From Nocardia aurea (GTDB lineage Bacteria; Actinomycetota; Actinomycetes; Mycobacteriales; Mycobacteriaceae): 64,000 bases of DNA. The stretch is taken from NCBI RefSeq assembly GCF_003123685.1, contig NZ_QCYJ01000102.1, positions 1 through 64,000 on the forward strand, read 5' to 3'. Positions 26,639 through 34,783 of the stretch are shown here, in pieces (within the stretch, counting starts at the first letter, position 1; each line of letters begins with the position of its first letter). A model generated the notes under the pieces. It made no database searches. It saw only the letters and a list, made by a program, of their open reading frames with translations, and was not told the origin of the DNA. The position numbers were made by a program, and so were the translations under genes.

Positions 26639-28009
26639 TCAGTCGCGCGTCGCGTGACGTGGATGCGCGCGGCGAGCCCGCGGACGGCGGGCGCCGGGGT
26701 ACTCGGGGGTGAGCTGGGGTTCGGACAGGCCGGACCGGTAGAGCCCGTGGGTGATTCGTTGTTCCGCGGCGGCTGTGAGCAGGTCCCGGAGTGCGCCCTC
26801 GCGCAGGATCGCTTCGGGACCGAGTAGACCCTCGACGACGCGGAGTGCGCCCGCGACGTCGCCGTGTGCGAGACGTTCACCGACGCCCTCGAGGCAATCC
26901 GGTCGGCGATGGGCCCGATCGATGGCTTGCAGGCACGGCACCGGTGTGCCGGTCAGGGCCGCCAGGAGTTCCTCGCGCCGGATCTCGTCCGGATCGTGGT
27001 CCAGCGCGGACAGCACACCGTCGACCAGGCCGATTCGATGTTGCCTGCCACCGCATTCCACCGAGTGCGTTCGCTCCGCCCGGATCGAGGCCGGGACCTG
27101 TTCGCTCGGCGAACAGCCCGGGGCCAGTGCCGCGGCTACCAACGGATGCAGTCGATCGGGCGAGATCGCCTCGGCGCGTAGCAGTTCCAGGTCCGGCGGT
27201 CGCCAGGTCGCGGCGTAGGGCAGGACCGGCAGCGCGGACACGGCTCCGGCCGGATAGGCCGTCGCGATCCGCACGCTTGTCGGTCCGAGTTCGGCGATGA
27301 TCCGGTGTCCGGCGGCCGACCTGACCAGGAACGTATTGCCCGCTCGCCCTTCGTCATCGAGCAGGATTCGCGCTTCGGCGCCCCATCGCTCGACCGCGTA
27401 GCCGTGCTCCGGCGGCGCGATCTCCAGGAGGGTCGGGTCCGGTTCCACCCGGTCGACGTCCGGTTCGGCTCCGCACCGTATCCGCAGTTCATCGGACCGT
27501 CGCGCGTCCCAGAGGTGACGGTGCAGGTCCATCCGAAATCGCCGGTCCGGCCGGGGATGTGGATGTGGATGTGGGCCGAGCTTGCTTCCTGAGCCGTCCC
27601 AGAGCGCGAGGCCGACCCGCTGTCCGGCCTCCGCCCACGCGGGGGCGGTGCGGACCACCAGATGCAGGTCACCGGCTCCGCCGCGCGGATAGCGAGCGAG
27701 CGTGATCGTCGATCCCGGCCGGAGCAATCCGGCGGGAGCGATCCTCGGTAGGTGCCAGCGTAGAAGGTCCGGGGCCAGATACCGGAGGTCGGACCGGATC
27801 TCGGTCGCCAGCGCACGGCCGTGAATCCTTGCCGTAGCGCGCATGTCGAATTCGACATCGAAACCGGCGGCCGCGCAGGCCCCGGCCCAGTCCCCGACGC
27901 GACGCCGAGCGGTGGCGTTCTCGATCATGGAGGGTGGCACGGCGAACTCACGCACGCGCGACCAGAAGGAAAGGCGGGAATCGTCCTCATTCGTCTTCGT
28001 AGTGAGCAT
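26639..28009 (-). CDS. Unknown protein, first gene of the MoxR/VWA operon
   Basis: I do not recognise a named domain. The 456-residue product begins with a conserved-looking helical block (SFWSRVREFAVPPSMIE, then ARRRVGDWAGACAAAGFDVEFDMR), followed by LAPDLLRWHLPRIAPAGLLRPG, a His/Pro tract (PHPHPHPRPDRR, ~150) and further alpha+beta segments; the C-terminal 130 residues are mostly helical and end in a basic tail. No signal or TM segment. AAGGTGA sits 6 nt before the ATG. Similar proteins, in my recollection, precede MoxR and VWA genes in other actinobacteria, so it is probably a client or scaffold of that ATPase pair (inference). Confidence 0.82.
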   Translation of the reverse strand: MLTTKTNEDDSRLSFWSRVREFAVPPSMIENATARRRVGDWAGACAAAGFDVEFDMRATARIHGRALATEIRSDLRYLAPDLLRWHLPRIAPAGLLRPGSTITLARYPRGGAGDLHLVVRTAPAWAEAGQRVGLALWDGSGSKLGPHPHPHPRPDRRFRMDLHRHLWDARRSDELRIRCGAEPDVDRVEPDPTLLEIAPPEHGYAVERWGAEARILLDDEGRAGNTFLVRSAAGHRIIAELGPTSVRIATAYPAGAVSALPVLPYAATWRPPDLELLRAEAISPDRLHPLVAAALAPGCSPSEQVPASIRAERTHSVECGGRQHRIGLVDGVLSALDHDPDEIRREELLAALTGTPVPCLQAIDRAHRRPDCLEGVGERLAHGDVAGALRVVEGLLGPEAILREGALRDLLTAAAEQRITHGLYRSGLSEPQLTPEYPGARRPRARRAHPRHATRD

Positions 28010-28161
28010 CAGCACTCACCTTGGACGAATGGGACCCCCAATCTGCGATCAGAAGAATTCATCATCGCGTCGATCATAGAGCATGTCGGGGATCCGTGCC
28101 GATCGGTGGCCGGAATTCCCTCGTGCCGAATCGATTCAACTTGTGCGCCAACGTTTGTCGC

Positions 28162-28640
28162 TCACAGCAGAAGTTGGTCCATGGTGATGGGCAGCGACCG
28201 GATCCGGCGACCTGTCGCATGGAACACGGCGTTGCCGATGGCGGCGGCACCCCGACCGATCCGACCTCGCCGACGCCCTTGGTTCCGGTCGCGGTGACCC
28301 GGTGAGCCCCGATCCCCCCGCCTGCGGCGCACACGGCATGTCGGAGTCGCCGAGGTCGAACCGCACCTGTCGATGTCGAGTCCTAGAAGTTCGGCGGCCA
28401 ACTGGTCATGACCGTATAGGTGCCGGTCCCGATATCGGTCGCGGCGCTGCGCACGTAGGCCGAGCCGTCACCCCGAACCGAGGCCTGGCCTGGCACGGAA
28501 CCTGATAGAAGAGGTAGGAGACACCGGCCACGCCGTAGCCGACGAGCCAGCGTCCCTCACGGGTCGACCCCGGATCCCGGGTGCGCCGCGACCAGCCGAA
28601 TCGTGGCCACCGACGAGAGGCCGTGGTGTTCCGGTGCGAC
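28162..28640 (-). pseudogene. Remnant of molybdopterin-binding oxidoreductase large subunit (IorB/xanthine-dehydrogenase type)
   Basis: Pieces of one protein appear in order across shifting minus-strand frames: FGWSRRTRDPGSTREGRWLVGYGVA and YQVPCQARPRFG (~28500-28620), AYVRSAATDIGTGTYTVMT (~28390-28450), AELLGLDID then RFDLGDSDMPCAPQAGGSGL (~28310-28400), VTATGTKGVGEVG (~28255-28300) and finally AIGNAVFHATGRRIRSLPITMDQLL before a stop at 28162. These are C-terminal motifs of isoquinoline 1-oxidoreductase-like beta subunits. There are at least three frameshifts, and roughly 200 residues between the DSDMP and VTATGTKGVGE motifs are missing. The N-terminal half is absent. Confidence 0.85.
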
Positions 28641-28706
28641 GGGTTTCGAGGCGGGCGCCAGGTATCTGCTCTCGAGGGGCTATCGATGAGCACGGCGGCC
28701 CGCTGA

Positions 28707-29480
28707 TCAGTGTCGGGGCGTACTCATGGCCAGCACAGCGGAGCGTCGATCGAGCGAACCGAACGGCGATCCCCCGGTGGGGTTTTCGCTGCCGTGGATC
28801 CAGGTCGGTCCGTCGGCGAGGTGCTCGAGGGCTTGTTCGGCGACGTCGTGCGGGTCGGCGAGGACGCGGTCGCCGATATCGAGGGTGCGTCGCAGTGAAG
28901 GTGTGTCGGTGGCGCCGAGTACCAGGCCGAGGACGTGGACGCCGCGTTCGCGCCATTCGGCCCAGAGTCCCTCGGCGAGTATGAGATCGAAGGCCTTGCT
29001 GGCACCGTAGGAGGCCAGGTTGCGCCCACCGGCCCAGGCCGCTCCGGAGGTGACCAGGACCAGTGCGCCGCGGCCTCGCGTCACCATCGGGCCCCCGAAC
29101 CGATAGGCGGCTTCCAGCACGCTGACACAGTTGCGGTGGACGAGCGCGCGGTGTTCGTCGAGGGTGCGGTCGAGGAATTCGACGGTGCGGCTGTCACTTC
29201 CGGCGTTGTAGACGAATATCCCGATATCGAGGTCGGCGGTGGCGTGCTCGAGTTCGCCGATCGCCTCTTCGGTGCTCAGGTCCAGCGACAGTGTCCTCGT
29301 CCGCACGCCGTAATCCTTCTCCAGGGCGGTGGCGCAGTCCTCGAGGACCGGGGCGCGGCGGGCGACCAGCACGATGTTCATACCGCGGGCGGCGAGTCCC
29401 CGGGCGAAGGCGGCGCCGACGCCGTCGGACCCTCCGGCGATCACCGCCCAGGAACCGTAGGTTGCGGGGAAATCGGTCAT
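28707..29480 (-). CDS. Short-chain dehydrogenase/reductase
   Basis: The 257-residue SDR has a slightly unusual cofactor loop AGGSDGVG (residues 15-22, Ala for the first Thr), NAGS in place of NNAG, the catalytic VTSGAAWAG (Ser) and SYGASKAFD (Tyr-Lys). It is the last gene of the minus-strand operon alcohol dehydrogenase, SnoaL protein, SDR, 70 nt after the SnoaL gene. AAGGA lies 8 nt before the ATG. The molybdenum-hydroxylase remnant directly downstream suggests this operon once had a further oxidation step. The substrate is unknown. Confidence 0.9.
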   Translation of the reverse strand: MTDFPATYGSWAVIAGGSDGVGAAFARGLAARGMNIVLVARRAPVLEDCATALEKDYGVRTRTLSLDLSTEEAIGELEHATADLDIGIFVYNAGSDSRTVEFLDRTLDEHRALVHRNCVSVLEAAYRFGGPMVTRGRGALVLVTSGAAWAGGRNLASYGASKAFDLILAEGLWAEWRERGVHVLGLVLGATDTPSLRRTLDIGDRVLADPHDVAEQALEHLADGPTWIHGSENPTGGSPFGSLDRRSAVLAMSTPRH

Positions 29481-29550
29481 GGACGAGTCCTTCTTCCTGC
29501 GCGGCGAGAATTCGCGGTATGGCAAGGGCAGCGGTGTTTTTCGTGGAGCA

Positions 29551-30048
29551 TCACGAGTCGGTGGGCGCGAGCATGTCGCGAGGGCCGTCGGAACCGTCGA
29601 GGTTGGCGTTGACACGTTCACTGATTCGCCAGCCCTCCGGGGTACGAACCCAGGTCCAGGTATTGGCCGAGACACGCGCGACCCAGAATCGGCCGGTCTC
29701 CGCGTCGAAGCGGATGTTGAGCGCGTAGCTTCGCCCGGTGGCACGGTCACCGGCTATCTCGACGTGCGGCACGGTCAGCACGTGCCCGCATCCGTCGTGG
29801 ATCAGGCTCTGATGCCCGGCGCCGTGCACCATCGCCTCGATATCTTCCCTGCCGCGCATCATCCTTTGCGGCACGGCGGCGAACAGTCCGTCCTCGGTCC
29901 ACAGGTCGGCGGCTGCCGCACCGGAGCCGCTGTCGACGGCGGGGCCGTACTGCGCGACGAGTTGGGTGATCTCCCGGTGATCCTCCAGTCGCCGCACCCG
30001 TTCGGTCAGCGCGGTGACCGCGGCCCGCAATTCCTCGATCTCGCTCAT
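29551..30048 (-). CDS. SnoaL-like (SnoaL_4) protein
   Basis: The 165-residue protein begins with a predicted coiled helix (ELRAAVTALTERVRRLEDHREITQLVAQYGPAVD), then DLWTEDGLFAAVP and ends WTWVRTPEGWRISERVNANLDG, all standard for the SnoaL_4/ring-hydroxylating-beta-like NTF2 fold. AGGAGAAG precedes the ATG. The gene lies 19 nt after the alcohol dehydrogenase and 70 nt before the SDR, so the three are one operon that is probably repressed by the divergent TetR protein. Its catalytic role, if any, is unknown. Confidence 0.88.
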   Translation of the reverse strand: MSEIEELRAAVTALTERVRRLEDHREITQLVAQYGPAVDSGSGAAAADLWTEDGLFAAVPQRMMRGREDIEAMVHGAGHQSLIHDGCGHVLTVPHVEIAGDRATGRSYALNIRFDAETGRFWVARVSANTWTWVRTPEGWRISERVNANLDGSDGPRDMLAPTDS

Positions 30049-30067
30049 AGATCTTCTCCTCGATGGT

Positions 30068-31117
30068 TCAGGGGACGACGACGATGCGGGCGGGCCCGTT
30101 CGCGTCGCGGGCGTCGTTCAGCGCGGTGGGAACTTCGTCGAGCCCGACGGTGCGGCCGAGCATCGGGGTGACGTCGAGCCGCCCGGAGCACACCGCTTCG
30201 AACGCGTCGTCCCAGTGCGCGGGCAAGGGCCCACCGCCGAATTGGATATTGAGACCTTTGCGTTTCGCGGTCAGGGTGTTCAGGTGTTCCCCGCCGGGCG
30301 GTCCCCCCATCGAATAGATCCGGGTGCCGCGCGGGCAGCCACCGATGATGCCGTCGAGAACACCGGGGGCACCGACACATTCGAACACCACGCAGCCGGG
30401 TCCCCCGACGGCGATCAGTCCGGCGACCGAGTCCGACGACGCGGCGACGTCGTTCCACGCCTGGAACGGGGTGACCTCGGCGGGGTCGACGAGAATGTGC
30501 GCGCCCATGGCGCGTGCTGTCTCACGGCGCGCGGCGACGAAATCCACCGCCACGATCGGAGACACCCCGAGTAGGGCCAGGTGGGCGATCACCGACAGTC
30601 CGATCGCGCCGCAGCCGATGATCAACGGCACTTCACGCGAGGTCAACTCGGCGCGCGCGGCCGCGGACCATCCCACCGAGATCGCGTCCGCCACGCACAC
30701 GATCTCGCTCGGCAGATCCGACAGCACCGGCCGCATCAGCGCCTCGTCGAGCAGCAGCAGTTCCCCGAATCCACCCGGAGAATCCGGATTCTGCCCGATT
30801 ATCCTGCGCCCGTGGGAGGTTCGAAGTATCGGTAGTGAGCTGACCCGGGACCCGACGGCGATGCGCCGGTCGGTCCCGGGGCCGTAGCCGACAACCTCCG
30901 CGCAGTATTCGTGACCCATCACGATATCGACGTCCTGGGCATAGGTCGACATACCGCTGTCGTCGTAGGCCCCGGCTTCCGGGTGATCCATGAAATGCAG
31001 GTCCGAGGCACAGATACCGCAGGCCAACGACCGAACCAGCACCTGCCCCGGGCCGGGCACCGGATCATCGACCACCCGTGTCCGCACCTGCCCGCCGCGC
31101 AATACCGCCGCACGCAT
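30068..31117 (-). CDS. Zinc-dependent alcohol dehydrogenase (MDR superfamily)
   Basis: The 349-residue enzyme has the MDR catalytic-zinc site CGICASDL (Cys36) and GHEYCAEV (His69-Glu70), and a Rossmann domain with the loop IGCGAIGLSVIAHL near residue 170, followed by VAVDFVAAR whose Asp favours NAD. The segment that normally holds the four structural-zinc cysteines (here RVSSLPILRTSHGRRIIG) has none, so only the catalytic zinc is expected. AAGGAG precedes the ATG. It heads the operon ADH, SnoaL, SDR; a perfect 21-bp palindrome 80 bp upstream lies between it and the divergent tetR gene. Confidence 0.92.
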   Translation of the reverse strand: MRAAVLRGGQVRTRVVDDPVPGPGQVLVRSLACGICASDLHFMDHPEAGAYDDSGMSTYAQDVDIVMGHEYCAEVVGYGPGTDRRIAVGSRVSSLPILRTSHGRRIIGQNPDSPGGFGELLLLDEALMRPVLSDLPSEIVCVADAISVGWSAAARAELTSREVPLIIGCGAIGLSVIAHLALLGVSPIVAVDFVAARRETARAMGAHILVDPAEVTPFQAWNDVAASSDSVAGLIAVGGPGCVVFECVGAPGVLDGIIGGCPRGTRIYSMGGPPGGEHLNTLTAKRKGLNIQFGGGPLPAHWDDAFEAVCSGRLDVTPMLGRTVGLDEVPTALNDARDANGPARIVVVP

Positions 31118-31196
31118 ATCGCACTCCTTCCGACCACGCCACGATGCGGGTCCAGGATCCGACCATAACCACACGCTCGGCGATAAAGAAAGAGTG

Positions 31197-31217
31197 TCTC
31201 CTATAATTTATAGGAGA
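31197..31217. promoter_or_regulatory. Perfect 21-bp palindrome, operator of the divergent TetR/alcohol dehydrogenase pair
   Basis: TCTCCTATAA (31197-31206), central T, and TTATAGGAGA (31208-31217) form a perfect inverted repeat in an AT-rich intergenic region. It lies 80 bp before the dehydrogenase start and about 70 bp before the TetR start. This is the expected position and shape of a TetR operator controlling both directions. Confidence 0.85.
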
Positions 31218-31273
31218 TAGTCGACTGTAATACCTGATTTGAACTGGGTAAATAGCCCGATATCGCGGCGAGT

Positions 31274-31279
31274 TACGAT
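31274..31279 (+). promoter_or_regulatory. -10 box of a leaderless tetR transcript
   Basis: TACGAT is followed by 7 nt and then the ATG of the TetR gene at 31287, with no ribosome-binding site between. This fits leaderless transcription. Confidence 0.55.
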
Positions 31280-31286
31280 AGGTGCC

Positions 31287-31877
31287 ATGGCGAATCTGCA
31301 ACAGGTCGGCCGACCACGCGACACCACGATCGATACGAAAGCGCTAGCGGCGGCACGTGCGCTGCTCGTGGAACGCGGCTTCGACGCGACCACACTGCAA
31401 GCGATCGCCGAACGCGCGGGAGTACACGCGTCCGCGCTCTACCGCCGCTGGCCCTCCCGCATCCAACTGATCGAGGACGCCGCCTTCCCCACCGCCCGGC
31501 CGGTGGACGTCACACCGACCGGCGATCTGCGGGTGGACCTGCGCCGCTTCGTCCGCGCCTACATCGCCGCGTTCGGCGAACCGGCGGCGCGGGTCGCTGC
31601 CGCCGGTCTGCTCGCCCACCACCGGACATCGGACAATCCGGGCGCTCCCTCGGTCTACCTGCGCGTATCGGCCCGCCCGCAATTCCGCGCGATCCTGGCG
31701 GCCGCCCCGCCGGGCAGCGTCGACCCCACCGTCGACCCCGACGACGTCTTCGACATGCTCCTCGGCGCCATCTGGACCCGCGTCATGCTCTTCGCTGTCA
31801 CCACCCGCCGCCGCCCCATCGAACGCACCGTCGACATGGTCCTGCGCATGGTGCGCCCATACCCGTCTACCGCCTGA
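31287..31877 (+). CDS. TetR-family regulator of the divergent dehydrogenase operon
   Basis: The 196-residue protein has the TetR helix-turn-helix DATTLQAIAERAGVHASALYRRWPSRIQLIEDAAF (~35-70) after the DNA-contacting start RPRDTTIDTKALAAARALL, and a helical C-terminal domain of the TetR_C_11-like type. The start used follows a -10 box at the leaderless distance; a longer frame adds 16 residues with no support. Its operator is most likely the perfect 21-bp palindrome at 31197-31217, by which it would repress itself and the ADH-SnoaL-SDR operon until an inducer binds. Confidence 0.92.
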   Translation: MANLQQVGRPRDTTIDTKALAAARALLVERGFDATTLQAIAERAGVHASALYRRWPSRIQLIEDAAFPTARPVDVTPTGDLRVDLRRFVRAYIAAFGEPAARVAAAGLLAHHRTSDNPGAPSVYLRVSARPQFRAILAAAPPGSVDPTVDPDDVFDMLLGAIWTRVMLFAVTTRRRPIERTVDMVLRMVRPYPSTA

Positions 31878-32033
31878 GCCGCGGTGTGCCCGGATGCTGG
31901 ACGCCCGCGCGCGTCTATCACCCTCGTCGAGGTGGCTGTGACAGGGTGACGAACATCGGCAAAAGCGCTTCCCGCACGACGGCTACCGACTGCGTCGCCT
32001 CCCGTTGCCCGCCATTCGATCGAGGAGAACCCC

Positions 32034-32813
32034 ATGGGATCGCAACTACACGGACGCACCGCCGTGGTCACCGGAGCGAGTCGCGGCATCGGGCTGGCCA
32101 TCGTGATGGCACTCGCCGATGAGGGCGCCCGCGTGATCGCCGGGGCACGTACCTTCGGCCACGAACTCGATGACCTCGTCGCCGACGGCCGCGTCCGCCG
32201 CGTCGCGACCGACCTGACCGCCGCCTCGGCACCCGACGAATTGGTCGCCGCGGCCGACGATCAGGTCGATGTGCTGGTCAACAACCTCGGCGGCGCACCC
32301 GCACGCACCGAAGGATTCCTCGCGGTGACCGACCACCAGTGGCAGACGACCCTGGAACTCAATCTCCTGACCGCCGTCCGAACCACCCGCGCGGTACTGC
32401 CCTCGATGCTGCGCGACAACGGCGGCAACATCATCAACATCAGCTCCGTCAACGCCGCCCTCCCCGAACCGCTCGTCGTCGACTACAGCGCCGCCAAAGC
32501 GGGACTCTCGGCATTCACCAAAGCGATCTCCAAGGAATTCGGACACAGGGGCATCCGGGCGAACACCATCAGTCCCGGCCCCGTCGCCACCGACCTGTGG
32601 CTGGGCACGGACGGGGTCGCGGCGACCGTGAGCCGGACCGCGGGAAACACACCGGAAGACGTCGCCGCGTCCGCCGCGTCGGCGACCGACACCGGACGCT
32701 TCTCCACCCCCGACGAGATCGCGGCCCTGGTCCTGATGCTGGCGAACGACCGCGGCGGCAACATCACCGGCGCCGACTTCCGCATCGACGGGGGCTACAT
32801 CCCCACCTGGTGA
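32034..32813 (+). CDS. Short-chain dehydrogenase/reductase
   Basis: The 259-residue classical SDR has TGASRGIG (14-21), NNLGG (in place of NNAG), NISSVNAAL with the catalytic Ser, DYSAAKAGL (Tyr-Lys) and SPGPVATDLW. The C-terminus ends in the canonical ITGADFRIDGGY. CGAGGAG lies about 8 nt before the ATG. It stands alone between the tetR gene (same strand, 156 nt upstream) and a convergent LysR gene. It may belong to the same regulon as the TetR operon, but the palindrome is not repeated here. Substrate unknown. Confidence 0.92.
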   Translation: MGSQLHGRTAVVTGASRGIGLAIVMALADEGARVIAGARTFGHELDDLVADGRVRRVATDLTAASAPDELVAAADDQVDVLVNNLGGAPARTEGFLAVTDHQWQTTLELNLLTAVRTTRAVLPSMLRDNGGNIINISSVNAALPEPLVVDYSAAKAGLSAFTKAISKEFGHRGIRANTISPGPVATDLWLGTDGVAATVSRTAGNTPEDVAASAASATDTGRFSTPDEIAALVLMLANDRGGNITGADFRIDGGYIPTW

Positions 32814-32877
32814 CCGGCGCGGAGCACCCCCTACTCGACTCGAAAGACGTTGTCCCGTAACGGGTCTCCCCGCCCGA

Positions 32878-33789
32878 TCACCGACTTTCCGACACGGTGT
32901 CCAACGACCTCGTACTCGGCGGAGTCGTGTCCCCGCCGAAGGCAGGGGCGGCGCAGACAGCGGCGTGACCGGGACCGTCGGCCGCAACGACGACACTGCC
33001 GATGATCGTGACGGGCGGGTCCAGCGGTATCGCGCGCACACGGGGGGAAGCGAATTCCTCGACCTGCCCCGCCGGGAGCAGGGTCCAACTGTGCGGGGTG
33101 GTTCCGAGTTCCACGATCGTGGCGCGAGTCGACTCCGCGGGCCGTCCGAGCTCGGGCCGCACCCCGGCCGCCGCCAGTGCGGCGGTGACCGCGTCGTGCA
33201 GCGGACGGTCGCGGTCACGGGCGGGCATCCGCAACACTCCGTCCGCCAGTTCGGCGAGGCCGACGGTGGCGCGCTCGGCGCAGTGGTGATGCCGGGACAT
33301 CACCGCCAACAGCGGTTCGGTCCAGCTCGGGAGCGCGGTGAGTCCCGGCGCCGAGAACTCGCCCAGTACCAGCGCGACATCGAGTTCGCCGCGGAGAAGG
33401 GCGTCGAGGCGGGCGGAGAAGGGCAGGTCGACCAGTACGACATCGAAAGGGATTCCGTTCGCTCCCAATGCGTCGATGCCACGCTCCGCGCGGGCGGACA
33501 ACCCCGCCGCGGTGCCTATGCGCAGGGTGACGGCGGGCGTGCCCGACACGACGCGGAGCCGTTCGGCGGCGGCGAGGACGTCTCGTGCGGCGTCGAGCAC
33601 GCGACTACCGGTCGCTGTGAGCGTCACGTTGCGCGGTGAGCGGTCGAGCAGGCGGACGCCGAGTTCCCGTTCCAGCCGGGCGATCTGCTGGCTGACCGCG
33701 GGCTGTGCGATGTGCAGACGTTCGGCCGCCCTGCCGAAGTGCAATTCCTCGGCGACGGCGACGAAGTACCGCAACGCCCGCAATTCCAT
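32878..33789 (-). CDS. LysR-family transcriptional regulator
   Basis: The 303-residue protein has a LysR helix-turn-helix (residues 1-60: ELRALRYFVAVAEELHFGRAAERLHIAQPAVSQQIARLERELGVRLLDR) and a periplasmic-binding-like co-inducer domain. It is divergent from an F420-type oxidoreductase gene, with 110 bp between the starts holding a T-N11-A palindrome (33826-33844). That is the classic LysR arrangement of an activator with its target gene. The ligand is unknown. The tail after about residue 275 is Pro/Thr-rich and probably disordered. Confidence 0.92.
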   Translation of the reverse strand: MELRALRYFVAVAEELHFGRAAERLHIAQPAVSQQIARLERELGVRLLDRSPRNVTLTATGSRVLDAARDVLAAAERLRVVSGTPAVTLRIGTAAGLSARAERGIDALGANGIPFDVVLVDLPFSARLDALLRGELDVALVLGEFSAPGLTALPSWTEPLLAVMSRHHHCAERATVGLAELADGVLRMPARDRDRPLHDAVTAALAAAGVRPELGRPAESTRATIVELGTTPHSWTLLPAGQVEEFASPRVRAIPLDPPVTIIGSVVVAADGPGHAAVCAAPAFGGDTTPPSTRSLDTVSESR

Positions 33790-33825
33790 CACATCTCCCG
33801 GTGTCGAAAACTTCCTGCCCTGCAA

Positions 33826-33844
33826 CGATAACGTCGCCTTATCG
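33826..33844. promoter_or_regulatory. LysR-type T-N11-A operator
   Basis: CGATAA (33826-33831) and TTATCG (33839-33844) form a perfect inverted repeat with a 7-bp centre, containing T-N11-A. It lies 37 bp upstream of the LysR start and 56 bp upstream of the oxidoreductase start. Autoregulation and control of the divergent gene are the obvious reading. Confidence 0.75.
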
Positions 33845-33899
33845 CTGTGCGTGAGCTTCGGATCTGGTTCGCCGCGAGTCGCCGTGGTGAAGTCGCCGC

Positions 33900-34754
33900 A
33901 TGAGTATCGAACCAGGCATGCTCGGCGCCCACCTGCGCGAGCACGAGGTAACACCGGGACGCGCCGCGCGGGTCGAGGAAGCCGGGTACGGCACCCTCTG
34001 GCTCGACGGCTCACCGCCCGCCGATCTCGCACTGGCCGAACGCCTCCTCGAGGCGACCACCCGGATGGTCGTCGCGACGAGCGTGGTCAACGCGTGGACC
34101 GCCGACGCCGACGAGGTCGCCGCTTCGTACCACCGGATCACCGACAGATACCCCGACCGGTTCCTGCTCGGCGTCGGCATCGGCCACCGCGAGGTCCACG
34201 TCGAATACGCCTCCCCCTACGCCACGCTCGTGTCCTATCTCGACGAACTCACCACCGCCGGAGTGCCTTCCGAGCACATCGTGCTCGCGGCGCTCGGTCC
34301 CAGGATGTTGCGGCTGGCCCGGGACCGCACCGCCGGAACCGTCCCGTGTCTGGTGACGCCCGAGCACACTCGCGGCGCCAGAACACTTCTCGGCCCGGAC
34401 CCCCTGCTGATGCCCGGCCACTTCGCGATCCTCGATACCGACACCGAACGCGCGCGCACCCTCGCACGTTCGGGCCCACCCGGGACCGCGCTCCAGGTCG
34501 TCAACTACGCCAACAACCTACGGCGCCTCGGATTCACCGACGCCGACCTCGTGGGCACCGGCAGCGACGCCGTCATCGACGCGCTCGCCATACACGGCGA
34601 TCCCGCCACCACCGCCGCGGGTTTGATCGCCCACCTGGACGCCGGCGCGAACCACGTCGGCGTCTACCCCCTCGGCAACGACCCCATCGGCACCTTGCGC
34701 ACGATCGCCGCCGCGGTGTTCGAGGGTCGACCCGGACGGCCCGAGTACCGTTGA
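33900..34754 (+). CDS. LLM-class (F420-dependent-type) oxidoreductase
   Basis: The 284-residue protein is a short luciferase-like monooxygenase-class barrel: EEAGYGTLWLDGSPPADLALAERLLEATTRMVVATSVVNAW at the start, RFLLGVGIGHREVHVEYASPYATLVSYLDEL in the middle and a C-terminal GANHVGVYPLGNDP. Actinobacterial members usually use coenzyme F420. It is slightly shorter than the usual ~300-330 residues. It is divergent from a LysR gene and probably its target. A HAD-phosphatase gene follows 29 nt downstream. Confidence 0.87.
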   Translation: MSIEPGMLGAHLREHEVTPGRAARVEEAGYGTLWLDGSPPADLALAERLLEATTRMVVATSVVNAWTADADEVAASYHRITDRYPDRFLLGVGIGHREVHVEYASPYATLVSYLDELTTAGVPSEHIVLAALGPRMLRLARDRTAGTVPCLVTPEHTRGARTLLGPDPLLMPGHFAILDTDTERARTLARSGPPGTALQVVNYANNLRRLGFTDADLVGTGSDAVIDALAIHGDPATTAAGLIAHLDAGANHVGVYPLGNDPIGTLRTIAAAVFEGRPGRPEYR

Positions 34755-34783
34755 CACGCAACATCTTCGCTGCGGGCAGGCCG

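Noticed and set aside
33338..34783. Long open extension in front of the HAD phosphatase
   Set aside because: It runs antisense through the LysR gene and out of frame through the oxidoreductase gene. HAD homology starts only at about 34784, so the extension is a GC-rich artefact.
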